Assembly: GCA_045627525.1 (NCBI GenBank)
Contig: JAZQNW010000001.1
Location: forward strand, 186,001 to 250,000
Direction of reading: 5' to 3'
Source: CAG-877 sp045627525
GTDB lineage: Bacteria > Bacillota_I > Bacilli_A > RF39 > UBA660
Length of the DNA stretch: 64,000 nt
Part shown: piece by piece, positions 44,801-53,253 of the stretch
Position numbering within the stretch: the stretch's first letter is position 1
Layout: every line of letters begins with the position of its first letter
Position numbers and translations under genes: made by a program
Notes under the pieces: model-generated
The model's database searches: none
Seen by the model: only the letters and a program-made list of their open reading frames with translations
What the model was told of the DNA's origin: nothing

Positions 44801-45496
44801 TGGAATACAATCTAAAATCATCCACTCAGGCTTATTTCCAGAAGAATAGAAAGCATCTAAAACATCAAGTCTCTTTAATAAACGAGTTCTTTTTTGTCCT
44901 TGAGCTGTTTCTAATTCCTTAGAAATTTCATCTATATCTTTCTTTAAATCAACTTTCTTTAATAATTCTTTAATTGCTTCAGCACCCATTCCTACTCTGA
45001 AACCAGTACCATATTTTTCATAATATGCACGATATTCTTTTTCAGATAATGTTTGCTTATTTTCTAAAGGTGCATTACCTTTATCAATTACAACATAACT
45101 AACAAAGTATAATACTTCTTCCAAATCTCTTGGGCTCATATCAAGAACAAGACCCATACGAGAAGGAACACCTTTGAAAAACCAAATATGAGAGACTGGA
45201 GTAGCAAGTTCAATATGTCCCATACGTTCACGACGAACTTTAGCACGTGTAACTTCAACTCCACATCTATCACAAACTATATTTTTATAACGAACACGCT
45301 TATATTTTCCACAAGCACATTCAAAATCTTTTGTAGGTCCAAAAATCTTTTCACAGAATAAACCATCACGTTCAGGTCTTAAAGTACGATAATTTATAGT
45401 TTCTGGTTTTTTAACTTCACCATAAGACCATTCACGAATTTTTTCAGGAGAAGCTATACCTATTTTTAATGCCTCAAACTTATTTACTTCTAACAT
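41858..45496 (-). CDS. rpoC: RNA polymerase beta' subunit
   Basis: 1212 residues. N-terminal zinc cysteines ([23 protein letters not shown]), clamp and lid regions, the active-site [16 protein letters not shown], the bridge helix/trigger loop [26 protein letters not shown], and second zinc site CGTDQG...[15 protein letters not shown]. Overlaps the rpoB stop by one base, so the two are co-translated. Standard length for Bacilli. Confidence 0.99.
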   Translation of the reverse strand: [1212 protein letters not shown]

Positions 45497-48400
45497 TAAA
45501 ACTCAGCTCCTTCCTCAAAATCTGCATCTTCTGCAAATTCTTCTTCTATAAAATCTTCATACTCTTCTTCTTCCTCTTCTTCATCTTCAACAGATTCTTC
45601 TTCGGAAGTTGGTACCAATTCTGTAACACCAATTGACTCTACTTCTTCAATTGATCCACGATTATCTTCTCTATCCTCAGCTTCTTCTATTTCTTTTAAC
45701 TCCAATGTTTCACCATTATCATCAATTATTGAAATATCTAATCCTAAAGCTTGGAATTCTTTCATCATAACTCTGAATGCCTCTGGCACACCAGCTTGGC
45801 TTACTTCTTGACCTTTAATAATTGATTCATATACTTTAACACGACCAATTACATCATCAGATTTATAAGTAATAATTTCTTGTAAAGTATGGGCAGCACC
45901 ATAAGCATACAATGCCCAAACTTCCATTTCACCAAATCTTTGTCCACCAAATTGAGCTTTACCACCAAGAGGTTGTTGAGTAACTAATGAATAAGGTCCA
46001 GTAGAACGTGCATGTAATTTATCATCAACCATGTGATGTAATTTAATCATATACATAACACCTACTGAAATTCTATGATCAAATGGTTCACCAGTACGAC
46101 CATCGTATAATACTGTTTTACCATCTTCATCCATTCCAGCTTCCTTCATCATTGCTTGAATATCATCAATATGTGCTCCATCAAATACTGGAGTAGCAAT
46201 ATGAACACCCAATTTTTTACAAGCCATACCCATATGAATTTCAAGAATTTGTCCAAAGTTCATACGAGAAGGAACACCTTGTGGATTTAACATAATATCA
46301 ACCGGAGTACCATCTGGTAAATATGGCATATCTTCTTGTGGAAGAATTAATGAAATAACACCTTTGTTACCATGACGTCCAGACATTTTATCTCCAACTT
46401 GAATCTTACGTTTTTGAATTATATATACACGAATTACTTTACTTACACCAGCAGGTAATTCATCGTTATCTTTACGAGAATAAATTTTAATATCATGAAC
46501 GATACCATCACCACCATGTGGTACACGTAATGATGTATCTCTAACTTCACGAGTTTTTTCTCCAAATATTGCATGTAATAATTTTTCTTCTGAAGTAAGT
46601 TCAGCCATACCTTTAGGAGTAACTTTACCAACTAAGATATCTCCTTCTTTTACTTCAGTACCTATTGTGATAATACCATTTTCATCTAGATTGCGACGAG
46701 CTTCTTCTGAAACATTTGGAATATCACGAGTTATTTCTTCAGGTCCTAATTTAGTTTCACGACATTGCATTTCATAATCTTCGAGATGTAAAGATGTATA
46801 TTTATCATCTTTTACTAAATTTTCATTCAAAATAACAGCATCTTCATAGTTATAACCATTAAATGTCATGAAAGCAACAGTCATATTCTTACCTAATGCA
46901 AGTTCACCTTTATCTGTTGAATTACCATCAGCAAGAACAGTTACATTTGCTTTTACCTTATCACCAACATGAACAATTGGTCTTTGATGAGAACAAATAC
47001 TAGAGTTTGCTAATTCAAAGTTAGCTAAACGATATGTATCTTTTCCATCTTTTGTCTTAACTACTATTTGTTTCGCATCAACATAATCAACAATACCATC
47101 TTTTTTACAAATAATTTCAACACCAGAATCCTTAGCTGCTATAAATTCAACACCAGTTCCTACAAAAGGAGCTTCTGTTTTAATTAATGGCATAGCCTGA
47201 CGTTGCATGTTAGCCCCCATCAAAGCACGAGTAGCATCATCATGTTCCAAGAATGGTATACAACTTGTTGTAACAGATACAACTTGTTGAGGAGAAACAT
47301 CTATATAATCAACTTGTTCAGGTTTTGCTAAAATATTTTCACCATGGAAACGAGCATTTACTAAATCGTCTATTATTTTATTAGTTTCATCAGTACCCAC
47401 AGTTGATTGAGAAATAATATAATCTAGTTCTTCATCAGCAGTCAAATAGCAAACTTCATCTGTTATTTGGCAATCAACAACTTTACGATATGGAGTCATA
47501 ATAAATCCATATTCATCAATCTTTGCATAACTTGCTAAAGAAGTAATAAGTCCGATATTTGGTCCTTCAGGAGATTCAATTGGACAAATACGTCCATAAT
47601 GAGAAGTGTTAACGTCACGTACTTCAACACCAGCACGATCACGAGATAATCCACCAGGTCCTAAAGCTGATAAACGACGTTTATTAGTAAGTTCAGCAAT
47701 TGGATTAGTTTGATCCATGAATTGTGAAAGTTGGGAACTACCAAAGAATTCTTTCATAGCAGCAGTTACTGGACGAATATTAATCAATGTCTTTGGAGTA
47801 ACTTCTTCCATTTCTTGAGTAGTCATTCTTTCACGAATAACTCTCTCCATACGTGAAACACCAATTCTAAATTGGTTTTGTAATAATTCACCAACTTGAC
47901 GAATACGGCGATTTCCTAAATGATCGATTTCATCAAAGTTACCAACACCACGTAATAAATTCAAATAATAAGAAACTGAAGCATAAACATCAGAAATAGT
48001 CAAACGTTTAACATCAATAGTTTGATCATTACCAATAACTAATAATTTCTTTTTCTTATCAGATGGATCATAAATTTTTACTACTTGAACCTTATTATAA
48101 GTATCTAATTCTTCATTTACTTTTACTTCACAAACACCAAAACCACTAGCTAAAGCTTCCTTCAAAGTTTCTAAATTAGCTTTTGTAATTTTAGTACCCT
48201 TTTCAATTACAACTTCTTCACCATTTTTAATATCTTCAGCAACAGTTTGATCAAGTAATCTATCAGCAGCACTTAACTTTCTATTAAATTTATAACGACC
48301 AACTTTAGCTAAATCATATCTAAATTCATCGAAGAAACGAGTAATAATTTGGTTTTTTGATGAATCAAGTGTAGCTGGTTCACCTGGTCTTAATTTTTCA

Positions 48401-49110
48401 TAAATTTCAATTAATGCTTCATCTGTATTTTTTGTTGAATCTTTAGCTATTGTATTCTTTAAATAGTCATCTTCACCAAACATATTTAAAATATCTTCAT
48501 CGCTTGATAAACCAAAAGCACGTAGTAAAGTTGTTAAAGTAACTTTTCTAGTACGATCTATACGAACATACATAACATCACGAGCATCTGTTTCAAATTC
48601 TAACCAAGTACCACGAGTTGGAATAATTTGAGAAGTGATTAATTCACGACCATTTTTATCTATTTCACTATTGAAATAAACACTTGGTGAACGAACCAAC
48701 TGAGAAACAATTACACGTTCAGCACCATTAATAACAAAAGTTCCACTATCTGTCATTATTGGCATATCACCCATGAAAATTTCTTGTTCTTTTACTTCAC
48801 CAGTTTCACGATTAAATAAACGAACTTCAACTCTCAAAGGAGCAGAATAAGTAGTTTCACGGTCCTTACTTTCTTTGATTGAATAACGAGGTTCATCAAA
48901 ATGATAATCACCAAATTCAAGTGATAAAGTTCCAGAGAAATTTTCTACTGGAAACAAATCCTCAAATACTTCCTTAATACCAGTTTCGATAAACCAGTCA
49001 TAAGATTTTTTTTGAATTTCCAACAAATCTTTCAATTCATAGGTATTTCTGATTTTAGAGAAATTTCTTCTCTTTCGATAGTCACCACATTTTACAATTT
49101 TATATGACAC
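45496..49110 (-). CDS. rpoB: RNA polymerase beta subunit
   Basis: 1204 residues. RRNFSKIRNTYELKDLLEIQ start, the rifampicin region FFGSSQLSQFMDQTNPIAELTNKRRLSALGPGG, the flexible loop, GDKMSGRHGNKGV and PLGGKAQFGGQRFGEMEVWAL at the C-terminus, then a very acidic tail (EEEEEEYEDFIEEEFAEDADFEE). Ser/His/Asp in the rifampicin cluster (SQLSQFMDQ, TNKRRLSA) match the sensitive type. It starts at a GTG (49110) with GGGGTG upstream. Confidence 0.99.
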   Translation of the reverse strand: MSYKIVKCGDYRKRRNFSKIRNTYELKDLLEIQKKSYDWFIETGIKEVFEDLFPVENFSGTLSLEFGDYHFDEPRYSIKESKDRETTYSAPLRVEVRLFNRETGEVKEQEIFMGDMPIMTDSGTFVINGAERVIVSQLVRSPSVYFNSEIDKNGRELITSQIIPTRGTWLEFETDARDVMYVRIDRTRKVTLTTLLRAFGLSSDEDILNMFGEDDYLKNTIAKDSTKNTDEALIEIYEKLRPGEPATLDSSKNQIITRFFDEFRYDLAKVGRYKFNRKLSAADRLLDQTVAEDIKNGEEVVIEKGTKITKANLETLKEALASGFGVCEVKVNEELDTYNKVQVVKIYDPSDKKKKLLVIGNDQTIDVKRLTISDVYASVSYYLNLLRGVGNFDEIDHLGNRRIRQVGELLQNQFRIGVSRMERVIRERMTTQEMEEVTPKTLINIRPVTAAMKEFFGSSQLSQFMDQTNPIAELTNKRRLSALGPGGLSRDRAGVEVRDVNTSHYGRICPIESPEGPNIGLITSLASYAKIDEYGFIMTPYRKVVDCQITDEVCYLTADEELDYIISQSTVGTDETNKIIDDLVNARFHGENILAKPEQVDYIDVSPQQVVSVTTSCIPFLEHDDATRALMGANMQRQAMPLIKTEAPFVGTGVEFIAAKDSGVEIICKKDGIVDYVDAKQIVVKTKDGKDTYRLANFELANSSICSHQRPIVHVGDKVKANVTVLADGNSTDKGELALGKNMTVAFMTFNGYNYEDAVILNENLVKDDKYTSLHLEDYEMQCRETKLGPEEITRDIPNVSEEARRNLDENGIITIGTEVKEGDILVGKVTPKGMAELTSEEKLLHAIFGEKTREVRDTSLRVPHGGDGIVHDIKIYSRKDNDELPAGVSKVIRVYIIQKRKIQVGDKMSGRHGNKGVISLILPQEDMPYLPDGTPVDIMLNPQGVPSRMNFGQILEIHMGMACKKLGVHIATPVFDGAHIDDIQAMMKEAGMDEDGKTVLYDGRTGEPFDHRISVGVMYMIKLHHMVDDKLHARSTGPYSLVTQQPLGGKAQFGGQRFGEMEVWALYAYGAAHTLQEIITYKSDDVIGRVKVYESIIKGQEVSQAGVPEAFRVMMKEFQALGLDISIIDDNGETLELKEIEEAEDREDNRGSIEEVESIGVTELVPTSEEESVEDEEEEEEEYEDFIEEEFAEDADFEEGAEF

Positions 49111-49169
49111 GATTTTTCACCCCACATACATATTTTATAGATTCTCATATAATGAGCAGACAAGTTATA

Positions 49170-49198
49170 TTATTAACATAAACCAAAAATGATGTCAA
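49170..49198 (-). promoter_or_regulatory. Promoter of rpoBC
   Basis: TTGACA (49198-49193) directly abuts the ybxB-type gene stop; TAATAA lies 17 bp on (49175-49170), with TATAAC a few bases further as an alternative. So rpoBC can be started separately from the upstream gene. Confidence 0.6.
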
Positions 49199-49783
49199 TT
49201 ACAAACTGCATCTTATTATATAAAAACCCTTACTCTTTTTCAATACTTCTACAGTATATACTTTTTGCAAGTCGATAATTAGCGATTTTGCCCCTTGTTC
49301 TTTGCGAATCACAAGAAAAAGCTTACCATTATCTAAAAGATAATTCTTAGCATTCATCACTATATCATAGACTACTTTTTTACCAGCCCTTATCGGAGGA
49401 TTAGTAATAATGGAAGAGTATTTTGAAGAAATATTTTCATATACATTACTTTGAAAAACATTAACATTAAAAACGCCATTTTCTTTAGCATTTCTCTCAG
49501 CTAAATGTAATGCTCTCAAATTGACATCTACCATATCAACGTGAGAAGAAGTAACTTTAGAAATAACAATACCAAATACTCCATAACCGCAACCCATATC
49601 AAGAATTTTGCCTCCAACCTCTTCAAGCGGGATTGATTCAAGAAGAAGTCTACTGCCAAAATCCAAACCGTCTTTTGAAAAAACACCATTATCGGTTAAA
49701 AATGTAAATTTATTACCAAGTACAAAACATTCAGTTTTTTTTACCTTACTTGGTAATTCCTCGTTAGTAAAATATTGCCCCAT
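49199..49783 (-). CDS. Class I SAM-dependent methyltransferase, YbxB (RsmC-like) family
   Basis: 194 residues. Starts GQYFTNEELPSKVKKTECFVLGN; SAM site ILDMGCGYGVFGIVISK, VDMVDVNLRALHLAERNA and the catalytic SIITNPPIRAGKKVVYDI (NPP motif), all typical for YbxB/RsmC-like enzymes that methylate guanines in 16S rRNA. The position between rplL and rpoB is conserved in Bacilli. The longer frame to 49870 lies in the leader with the attenuator; the ATG at 49783 has AAAGGAG before it. Confidence 0.93.
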   Translation of the reverse strand: MGQYFTNEELPSKVKKTECFVLGNKFTFLTDNGVFSKDGLDFGSRLLLESIPLEEVGGKILDMGCGYGVFGIVISKVTSSHVDMVDVNLRALHLAERNAKENGVFNVNVFQSNVYENISSKYSSIITNPPIRAGKKVVYDIVMNAKNYLLDNGKLFLVIRKEQGAKSLIIDLQKVYTVEVLKKSKGFYIIRCSL

Positions 49784-49802
49784 TTTTAACTCCTTTTCGA
49801 CA

Positions 49803-49846
49803 AAAAAAGAAGAAGAAAACCATTTAAAAATAATATAGTTTTCTTC
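49803..49846 (-). promoter_or_regulatory. Attenuator-like terminator in the leader of the methyltransferase-rpoBC unit
   Basis: GAAGAAAAC/GTTTTCTTC stem (49812-49820 and 49838-49846), a 17-base AT-rich loop, and TTCTTTTTTT on the minus strand, after the promoter and before the RBS. Confidence 0.65.
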
Positions 49847-49858
49847 CTTTCGAAACAT

Positions 49859-49887
49859 ATAATACAACAAATATTAATATATGTCAA
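49859..49887 (-). promoter_or_regulatory. Promoter of the ybxB-type gene
   Basis: TTGACA (49887-49882), 17-bp spacer, TATTAT (49864-49859). Confidence 0.8.
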
Positions 49888-49982
49888 ATATTTTTTTAAT
49901 TATTTTGCTAAAATCTATTATTTAAGCTGTTATTATTATCTAAATATTTCTAATAATTTAAAATACATATAATAAATAAAAC

Positions 49983-50007
49983 AAAAAAAGAATCACAAAT
50001 GTGATTC
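49983..50007 (-). terminator. Terminator after rplL
   Basis: GAATCAC/GTGATTC stem, loop AAAT, T7 on the minus strand. It separates rplJL from rpoBC. The rest of the 49871-50026 gap holds only the next promoter. Confidence 0.85.
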
Positions 50008-50026
50008 CAAAATACTCATAATGTTA

Positions 50027-50395
50027 TTATTTAACTTCAACTGTTGCTCCAGCTTCTTCTAATTTAGCTTTAATTTCTTCAGCTTCAGCTACAGCAATAT
50101 TTTCTTTAACAACACCATTAGCATCAACGATATCTTTAGATTCTTTTAATCCTAAACCAGTAATTTCTTTAACAACTTTAATTACAGCTACCTTAGCAGC
50201 TCCAGCATCAGCGATTGATACAGTAACTGTGCTTGGTCCTTCTTCAGCAGCAGCTCCAGCAGCAGGTGCAGCAACAGCTACAGCTGATGGATCAACTCCA
50301 AATTCTTCCTTCATTGCATCTACTAATTCTTTAATTTCTAATAAAGTCATTTCTTTTAAACTACTGATAAATTCATCTCTTGTTAATTTTGCCAT
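50027..50395 (-). CDS. rplL: Ribosomal protein L7/L12
   Basis: 122 residues. N-terminal dimer domain (TRDEFISSLKEMTLLEIKELVDAMKEEFG), an Ala/Gly/Glu hinge (AVAVAAPAAGAAAEEGPS), and the C-terminal factor-binding domain KVAVIKVVKEITGLGLKESKDIVD...LEEAGATVEVK. Forms the ribosome stalk with L10. Confidence 0.99.
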   Translation of the reverse strand: MAKLTRDEFISSLKEMTLLEIKELVDAMKEEFGVDPSAVAVAAPAAGAAAEEGPSTVTVSIADAGAAKVAVIKVVKEITGLGLKESKDIVDANGVVKENIAVAEAEEIKAKLEEAGATVEVK

Positions 50396-50425
50396 TTTAT
50401 TTTTCCTCCTATATATTTTTATTTA

Positions 50426-50917
50426 TTAATTTTCTTTTTGTTGACTATATAAGTCTAAACAGATTGATAAGTCTCTTGCAATACCAATCATACCACCAGC
50501 AAGCATTGTAAGTAGTCCTTCTCTTGATGGTATTGTAGCATATTCAGCCAATTTAGCTTGATCTGCCTTTTCTCCATCTACAATCCCTACTTTTAAAACT
50601 AATGCTGGATGACTTTTAGCGAATTCAGACAATGTCTTGATAGGTGCGATTTGATCTTCACCATAAGCAAAAGCACTTGGCCCAGTTAATGATTCATTTA
50701 AATCAATACCTAAATCATTAAAAGCACGAGCCATTAAAGTATTTTTATATACTTTATAATCAGAATTTGATTCTCTTAATTTACAACGTAATTCTTTTGC
50801 TTCGCTATCAGTGATACCACGATAATCGAATAAAACGATAGTCTTAGCAGATTGTACGCGATCTTTAATTTCATCAATTACTAATTGCTTTTGTTTCAAG
50901 ATTGCTTCACTTGCCAT
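50426..50917 (-). CDS. rplJ: Ribosomal protein L10
   Basis: 163 residues. ILKQKQLVIDEIKDRVQSAKTIVLFDYRGITDSEAKELRCKLRES, SDYKVYKNTLMARAF, LTGPSAFAYG and the C-terminal L7/L12-binding tail. The ATG at 50917 has GGAGGTG; an upstream in-frame start at 50977 would lie in the L10 leader. Transcript begins with an L10 leader RNA. Confidence 0.97.
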   Translation of the reverse strand: MASEAILKQKQLVIDEIKDRVQSAKTIVLFDYRGITDSEAKELRCKLRESNSDYKVYKNTLMARAFNDLGIDLNESLTGPSAFAYGEDQIAPIKTLSEFAKSHPALVLKVGIVDGEKADQAKLAEYATIPSREGLLTMLAGGMIGIARDLSICLDLYSQQKEN

Positions 50918-50944
50918 AAAACACCTCCTTAATCTATTTAGGGA

Positions 50945-51050
50945 TGCCATAAAAAAGTTCTTTAACCAGACAGCCAAAGAACTTTTGAATACTTATTAAA
51001 GTCCTCGGTAGGATTTATTTTTTTACCTACTGTCTATGGCACCAACAAAT
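50945..51050 (-). promoter_or_regulatory. L10 leader RNA with attenuator
   Basis: On the minus strand: GGTGCCATAGACAGTAGGT...CCTACCGAGGAC matches the conserved L10-leader core, and AAAGTTCTTT/AAAGAACTTT (50954-50963 with 50976-50985) followed by T6 is an attenuator-type terminator. L10(L12)4 binding controls rplJL expression in this family. Confidence 0.88.
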
Positions 51051-51057
51051 TGTCTTT

Positions 51058-51086
51058 ATTATATACTATAAAATCCTATTTGTCAA
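51058..51086 (-). promoter_or_regulatory. Promoter of rplJL
   Basis: TTGACA (51086-51081), 17-bp spacer, TATAAT (51063-51058). The -35 lies inside the last codons of rplA. Confidence 0.85.
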
Positions 51087-51771
51087 AATTATTTTCAACT
51101 TTAATTCCAGGACCCATAGTAGAAGCTATAGAAATATTCTTAACATATTCACCTTTTGCTGTTGCAGGCTTAATTTTAATAATATGTGAAACGAATGCTT
51201 CTAAGTTTGCTAATAAATCTTCTTCTGAGAATGAAACTTTTCCAATAACTGCATGAATATTACCATAACTGTCTGTTCTATATTCAACACGTCCAGCTTT
51301 AACTTCTGAAATTGCTTTAACAACATCCATAGTTACAGTACCAGTTTTAGGATTTGGCATTAAACCTTTTGGTCCTAAAACCTTACCTAATTTACCAAGA
51401 AGTGGCATCATATCAGGTGTTGCAATCATAGTATCAAAATCGAACCAATTTTCTTTTTCAATTTTTTCTAACATATCTACATCACCAACAAAATCAGCTC
51501 CAGCTTCTTTTGCTTGGTTAGCTTTTTCTCCCTTAGCTATTACTAATACTTTTTTTGTTTTACCAGTTCCTTTTGGAAGTACAATAGCACCTCTTAATTG
51601 TTGATCTGCTTTTTTAGTATCTAGATTTAATCTCATAGCAACTTCAACAGAACCATCAAAAGAACTAGTAGAAGTTAATTTTACTAACTTAACAGCTTCT
51701 TCTTTTGAATATACTTTGTTCTTTTCAATTTTTGATAGAGCTTCAGTATATTTCTTACTTCTCTTTTTCAT
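51076..51771 (-). CDS. rplA: Ribosomal protein L1
   Basis: 231 residues. KKRSKKYTEALSKIEKNKVYSKEEAVKLVK, the RNA-binding GAIVLPKGTGKTKKVLVIAKGEKANQA, GLMPNPKTGTVTMDV and EVKAGRVEYRTDSYGNIHAVIGK. Binds the L1 stalk of 23S rRNA, and in many bacteria its own mRNA. RBS AAGGAGG partly lies in a hairpin (next entries). Confidence 0.99.
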   Translation of the reverse strand: MKKRSKKYTEALSKIEKNKVYSKEEAVKLVKLTSTSSFDGSVEVAMRLNLDTKKADQQLRGAIVLPKGTGKTKKVLVIAKGEKANQAKEAGADFVGDVDMLEKIEKENWFDFDTMIATPDMMPLLGKLGKVLGPKGLMPNPKTGTVTMDVVKAISEVKAGRVEYRTDSYGNIHAVIGKVSFSEEDLLANLEAFVSHIIKIKPATAKGEYVKNISIASTMGPGIKVENNFDK

Positions 51772-51781
51772 TTTCTTTCCT

Positions 51782-51824
51782 CCTTATGTGGTAAAAGCGG
51801 ATTATTTAATTCCTTCCACATAGG
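51782..51824 (-). promoter_or_regulatory. RBS-sequestering hairpin before rplA (candidate L1 operator)
   Basis: CCTATGTGG/CCACATAAGG stem (51824-51816 and 51791-51782) closes a loop; its 3' arm covers the first bases of the rplA RBS. GTGG/CCAC pairs with an internal bulge resemble L1-binding sites. Inference. Confidence 0.5.
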
Positions 51825-51861
51825 TTAAACCTATATGATAAATTACTTATTAAAATTGCTA

Positions 51862-52287
51862 TTAATCTTCTACAGCAATTCCCATATTTTTAGCAGTACC
51901 TTCTACAATTTTCATTGCTTCATCTACTGAATATGCATTTAAATCTGGTAATTTAATTTCTGCTATTTCTTTTAATTGAGCTTTAGTAATTTTACCAGCA
52001 ACTTCTTTAGATCCTTTAACTGAACCTTTTTGAACTTTTGCATATTTCTTAAGTAAAGCACTTGTAGGTGGAGTTTTAATAATAAAATCAAAACTTCTAT
52101 CATCATAAATAGATATTTCTACTGGTACAATGTCACCCATCTTATCTCTAGTAGCATCATTATACTTAGTACAAAAATCTTGTAGATTGATTCCTGCAGG
52201 TCCTAATACAGTACCAACTGGTGGTGCTGGTGTTGCTTTTCCTGCTGGAATTTGAATTTTAATTTTCTTTATTGCTTCCTTTGCCAC
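51862..52287 (-). CDS. rplK: Ribosomal protein L11
   Basis: 141 residues. AKEAIKKIKIQIPAGKATPAPPVGTVLGPAGINLQDFCTKYN and the C-terminal AYSVDEAMKIVEGTAKNMGI are typical. The start is the GTG at 52287 (GTGGCAAAG; GGAGGTG upstream), because the in-frame GTG at 52296 lies in the RBS. It binds the GTPase center of 23S rRNA. Confidence 0.97.
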   Translation of the reverse strand: MAKEAIKKIKIQIPAGKATPAPPVGTVLGPAGINLQDFCTKYNDATRDKMGDIVPVEISIYDDRSFDFIIKTPPTSALLKKYAKVQKGSVKGSKEVAGKITKAQLKEIAEIKLPDLNAYSVDEAMKIVEGTAKNMGIAVED

Positions 52288-52319
52288 GAAAAACACCTCC
52301 TATATTTTTAGTTTTCGCG

Positions 52320-52374
52320 TGTGGTCCAAATAGCTTGATTCCCGCTTTAATAAATGCAAACCATGCTTCCCACA
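52320..52374 (-). promoter_or_regulatory. Leader hairpin of rplK (candidate L11/L1 leader)
   Basis: TGTGGGAAGC...GGACCACA: a stem TGTGG/CCACA with an internal GC-rich helix (GCATGG...TTTGC; AAGCGGG). It lies between the promoter and rplK, and its GTGGG...CCAC form resembles L1-type operators. Inference. Confidence 0.5.
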
Positions 52375-52404
52375 AAATCTATATTAATTAAATATAGCCC
52401 CTAA

Positions 52405-52433
52405 ATAATAACATAAAGCATTTGATATTTCAA
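52405..52433 (-). promoter_or_regulatory. Promoter of rplKA
   Basis: TTGAAA (52433-52428), 17-bp spacer, TATTAT (52410-52405), right after the nusG stop. Confidence 0.75.
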
Positions 52434-52439
52434 GTGTTT

Positions 52440-52973
52440 TTATGCTTTTTCTATTTGACTTAGTTCAACTTCAACTGATGTCTCTTGACCAAATAAATCA
52501 ACAAGTAACATAACTTTTTGATTAGGTATATCAACTGAATCAACAGTACCAAACATTCCTTGGAATGGTCCAGCACTAATTTTAACTTTAGCACCTACTG
52601 TTAATTCTTTATCAACATCAATTCTGCTAATACCCATATTACCAAGAATTTTATCAACTTCTTGAGGTTGTAATGGTGTAGGTTTAGCACCCTTTCCACT
52701 TGAACCAATAAATCCAGTAACACCTGGTGTATTACGAACTACATACCATGCTTCATCAGTCATTACCATTTCTACTAATATATAACCAGGAAACATCTTT
52801 TTAATCTTTTCCTTAGTTACACCATCTTTTACTTCAACAATTTTTTCTTCTGGAATAACAACTCTATAGATAAAATCTTGCATATCCATAGATTCTGCTC
52901 TCATTTCCAATTTTTCCTTAACTTTATTTTCATGTCCTGAATAAGTATTAACTACATACCATTGTTTATCCAT
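52440..52973 (-). CDS. nusG: Transcription termination/antitermination protein NusG
   Basis: 177 residues. KQWYVVNTYSGHENKVKEKLEMRA at the N-terminal NGN domain, FPGYILVEMVMTDEAWYVVRNTPGVTGFIG, and the C-terminal KOW domain (VGAKVKISAGPFQGMFGTVDS). The ATG at 52973 has AGGAGG; in-frame upstream starts overlap secE. Co-transcribed with secE. Confidence 0.98.
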   Translation of the reverse strand: MDKQWYVVNTYSGHENKVKEKLEMRAESMDMQDFIYRVVIPEEKIVEVKDGVTKEKIKKMFPGYILVEMVMTDEAWYVVRNTPGVTGFIGSSGKGAKPTPLQPQEVDKILGNMGISRIDVDKELTVGAKVKISAGPFQGMFGTVDSVDIPNQKVMLLVDLFGQETSVEVELSQIEKA

Positions 52974-52983
52974 AAATAGCCTC

Positions 52984-53253
52984 CTAATTAAATAATGCTT
53001 GAACAAATGCAAAAATAATATCTATTAAATAAAAGAATAAAGCCAAAAATATTATAAATATAATTGTTGCAATAGAATAACGAACTAATTCTTTTTTGCT
53101 TGGCCAATGAACTTTAGAAATTTCACTTTTAACTCCATGACAGAATATTCTAAATCTTACCCATAAACTCTTCTTTTCTGATTTCTTTGAAGTCATCTTC
53201 TTATTCTCTTTTTCTTTTTCATTTTCTGCTTTAACTTTTTTTGTTTCAGCCAT
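52984..53253 (-). CDS. secE: Preprotein translocase subunit SecE
   Basis: 89 residues. A Lys/Glu-rich N-terminus (about 35 residues), then VKSEISKVHWPSKKELVRYSIATIIFIIFLALFFYLIDIIFAF, which is the SecE signature plus its membrane helix. The ATG at 53253 has TAGGAGA. rpmG, which sits before secE in many Bacilli, is missing here. Confidence 0.95.
   Translation of the reverse strand: MAETKKVKAENEKEKENKKMTSKKSEKKSLWVRFRIFCHGVKSEISKVHWPSKKELVRYSIATIIFIIFLALFFYLIDIIFAFVQALFN

Noticed and set aside
49784..49870. Longer N-terminus of the ybxB-type methyltransferase
   Set aside because: These codons lie in the leader with the attenuator, and the ATG at 49783 is preceded by AAAGGAG and fits the family start.
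50229..50429. Open frame on the plus strand over rplL
   Set aside because: It is a shadow of the Ala-rich hinge of L7/L12 read in reverse, without an RBS.
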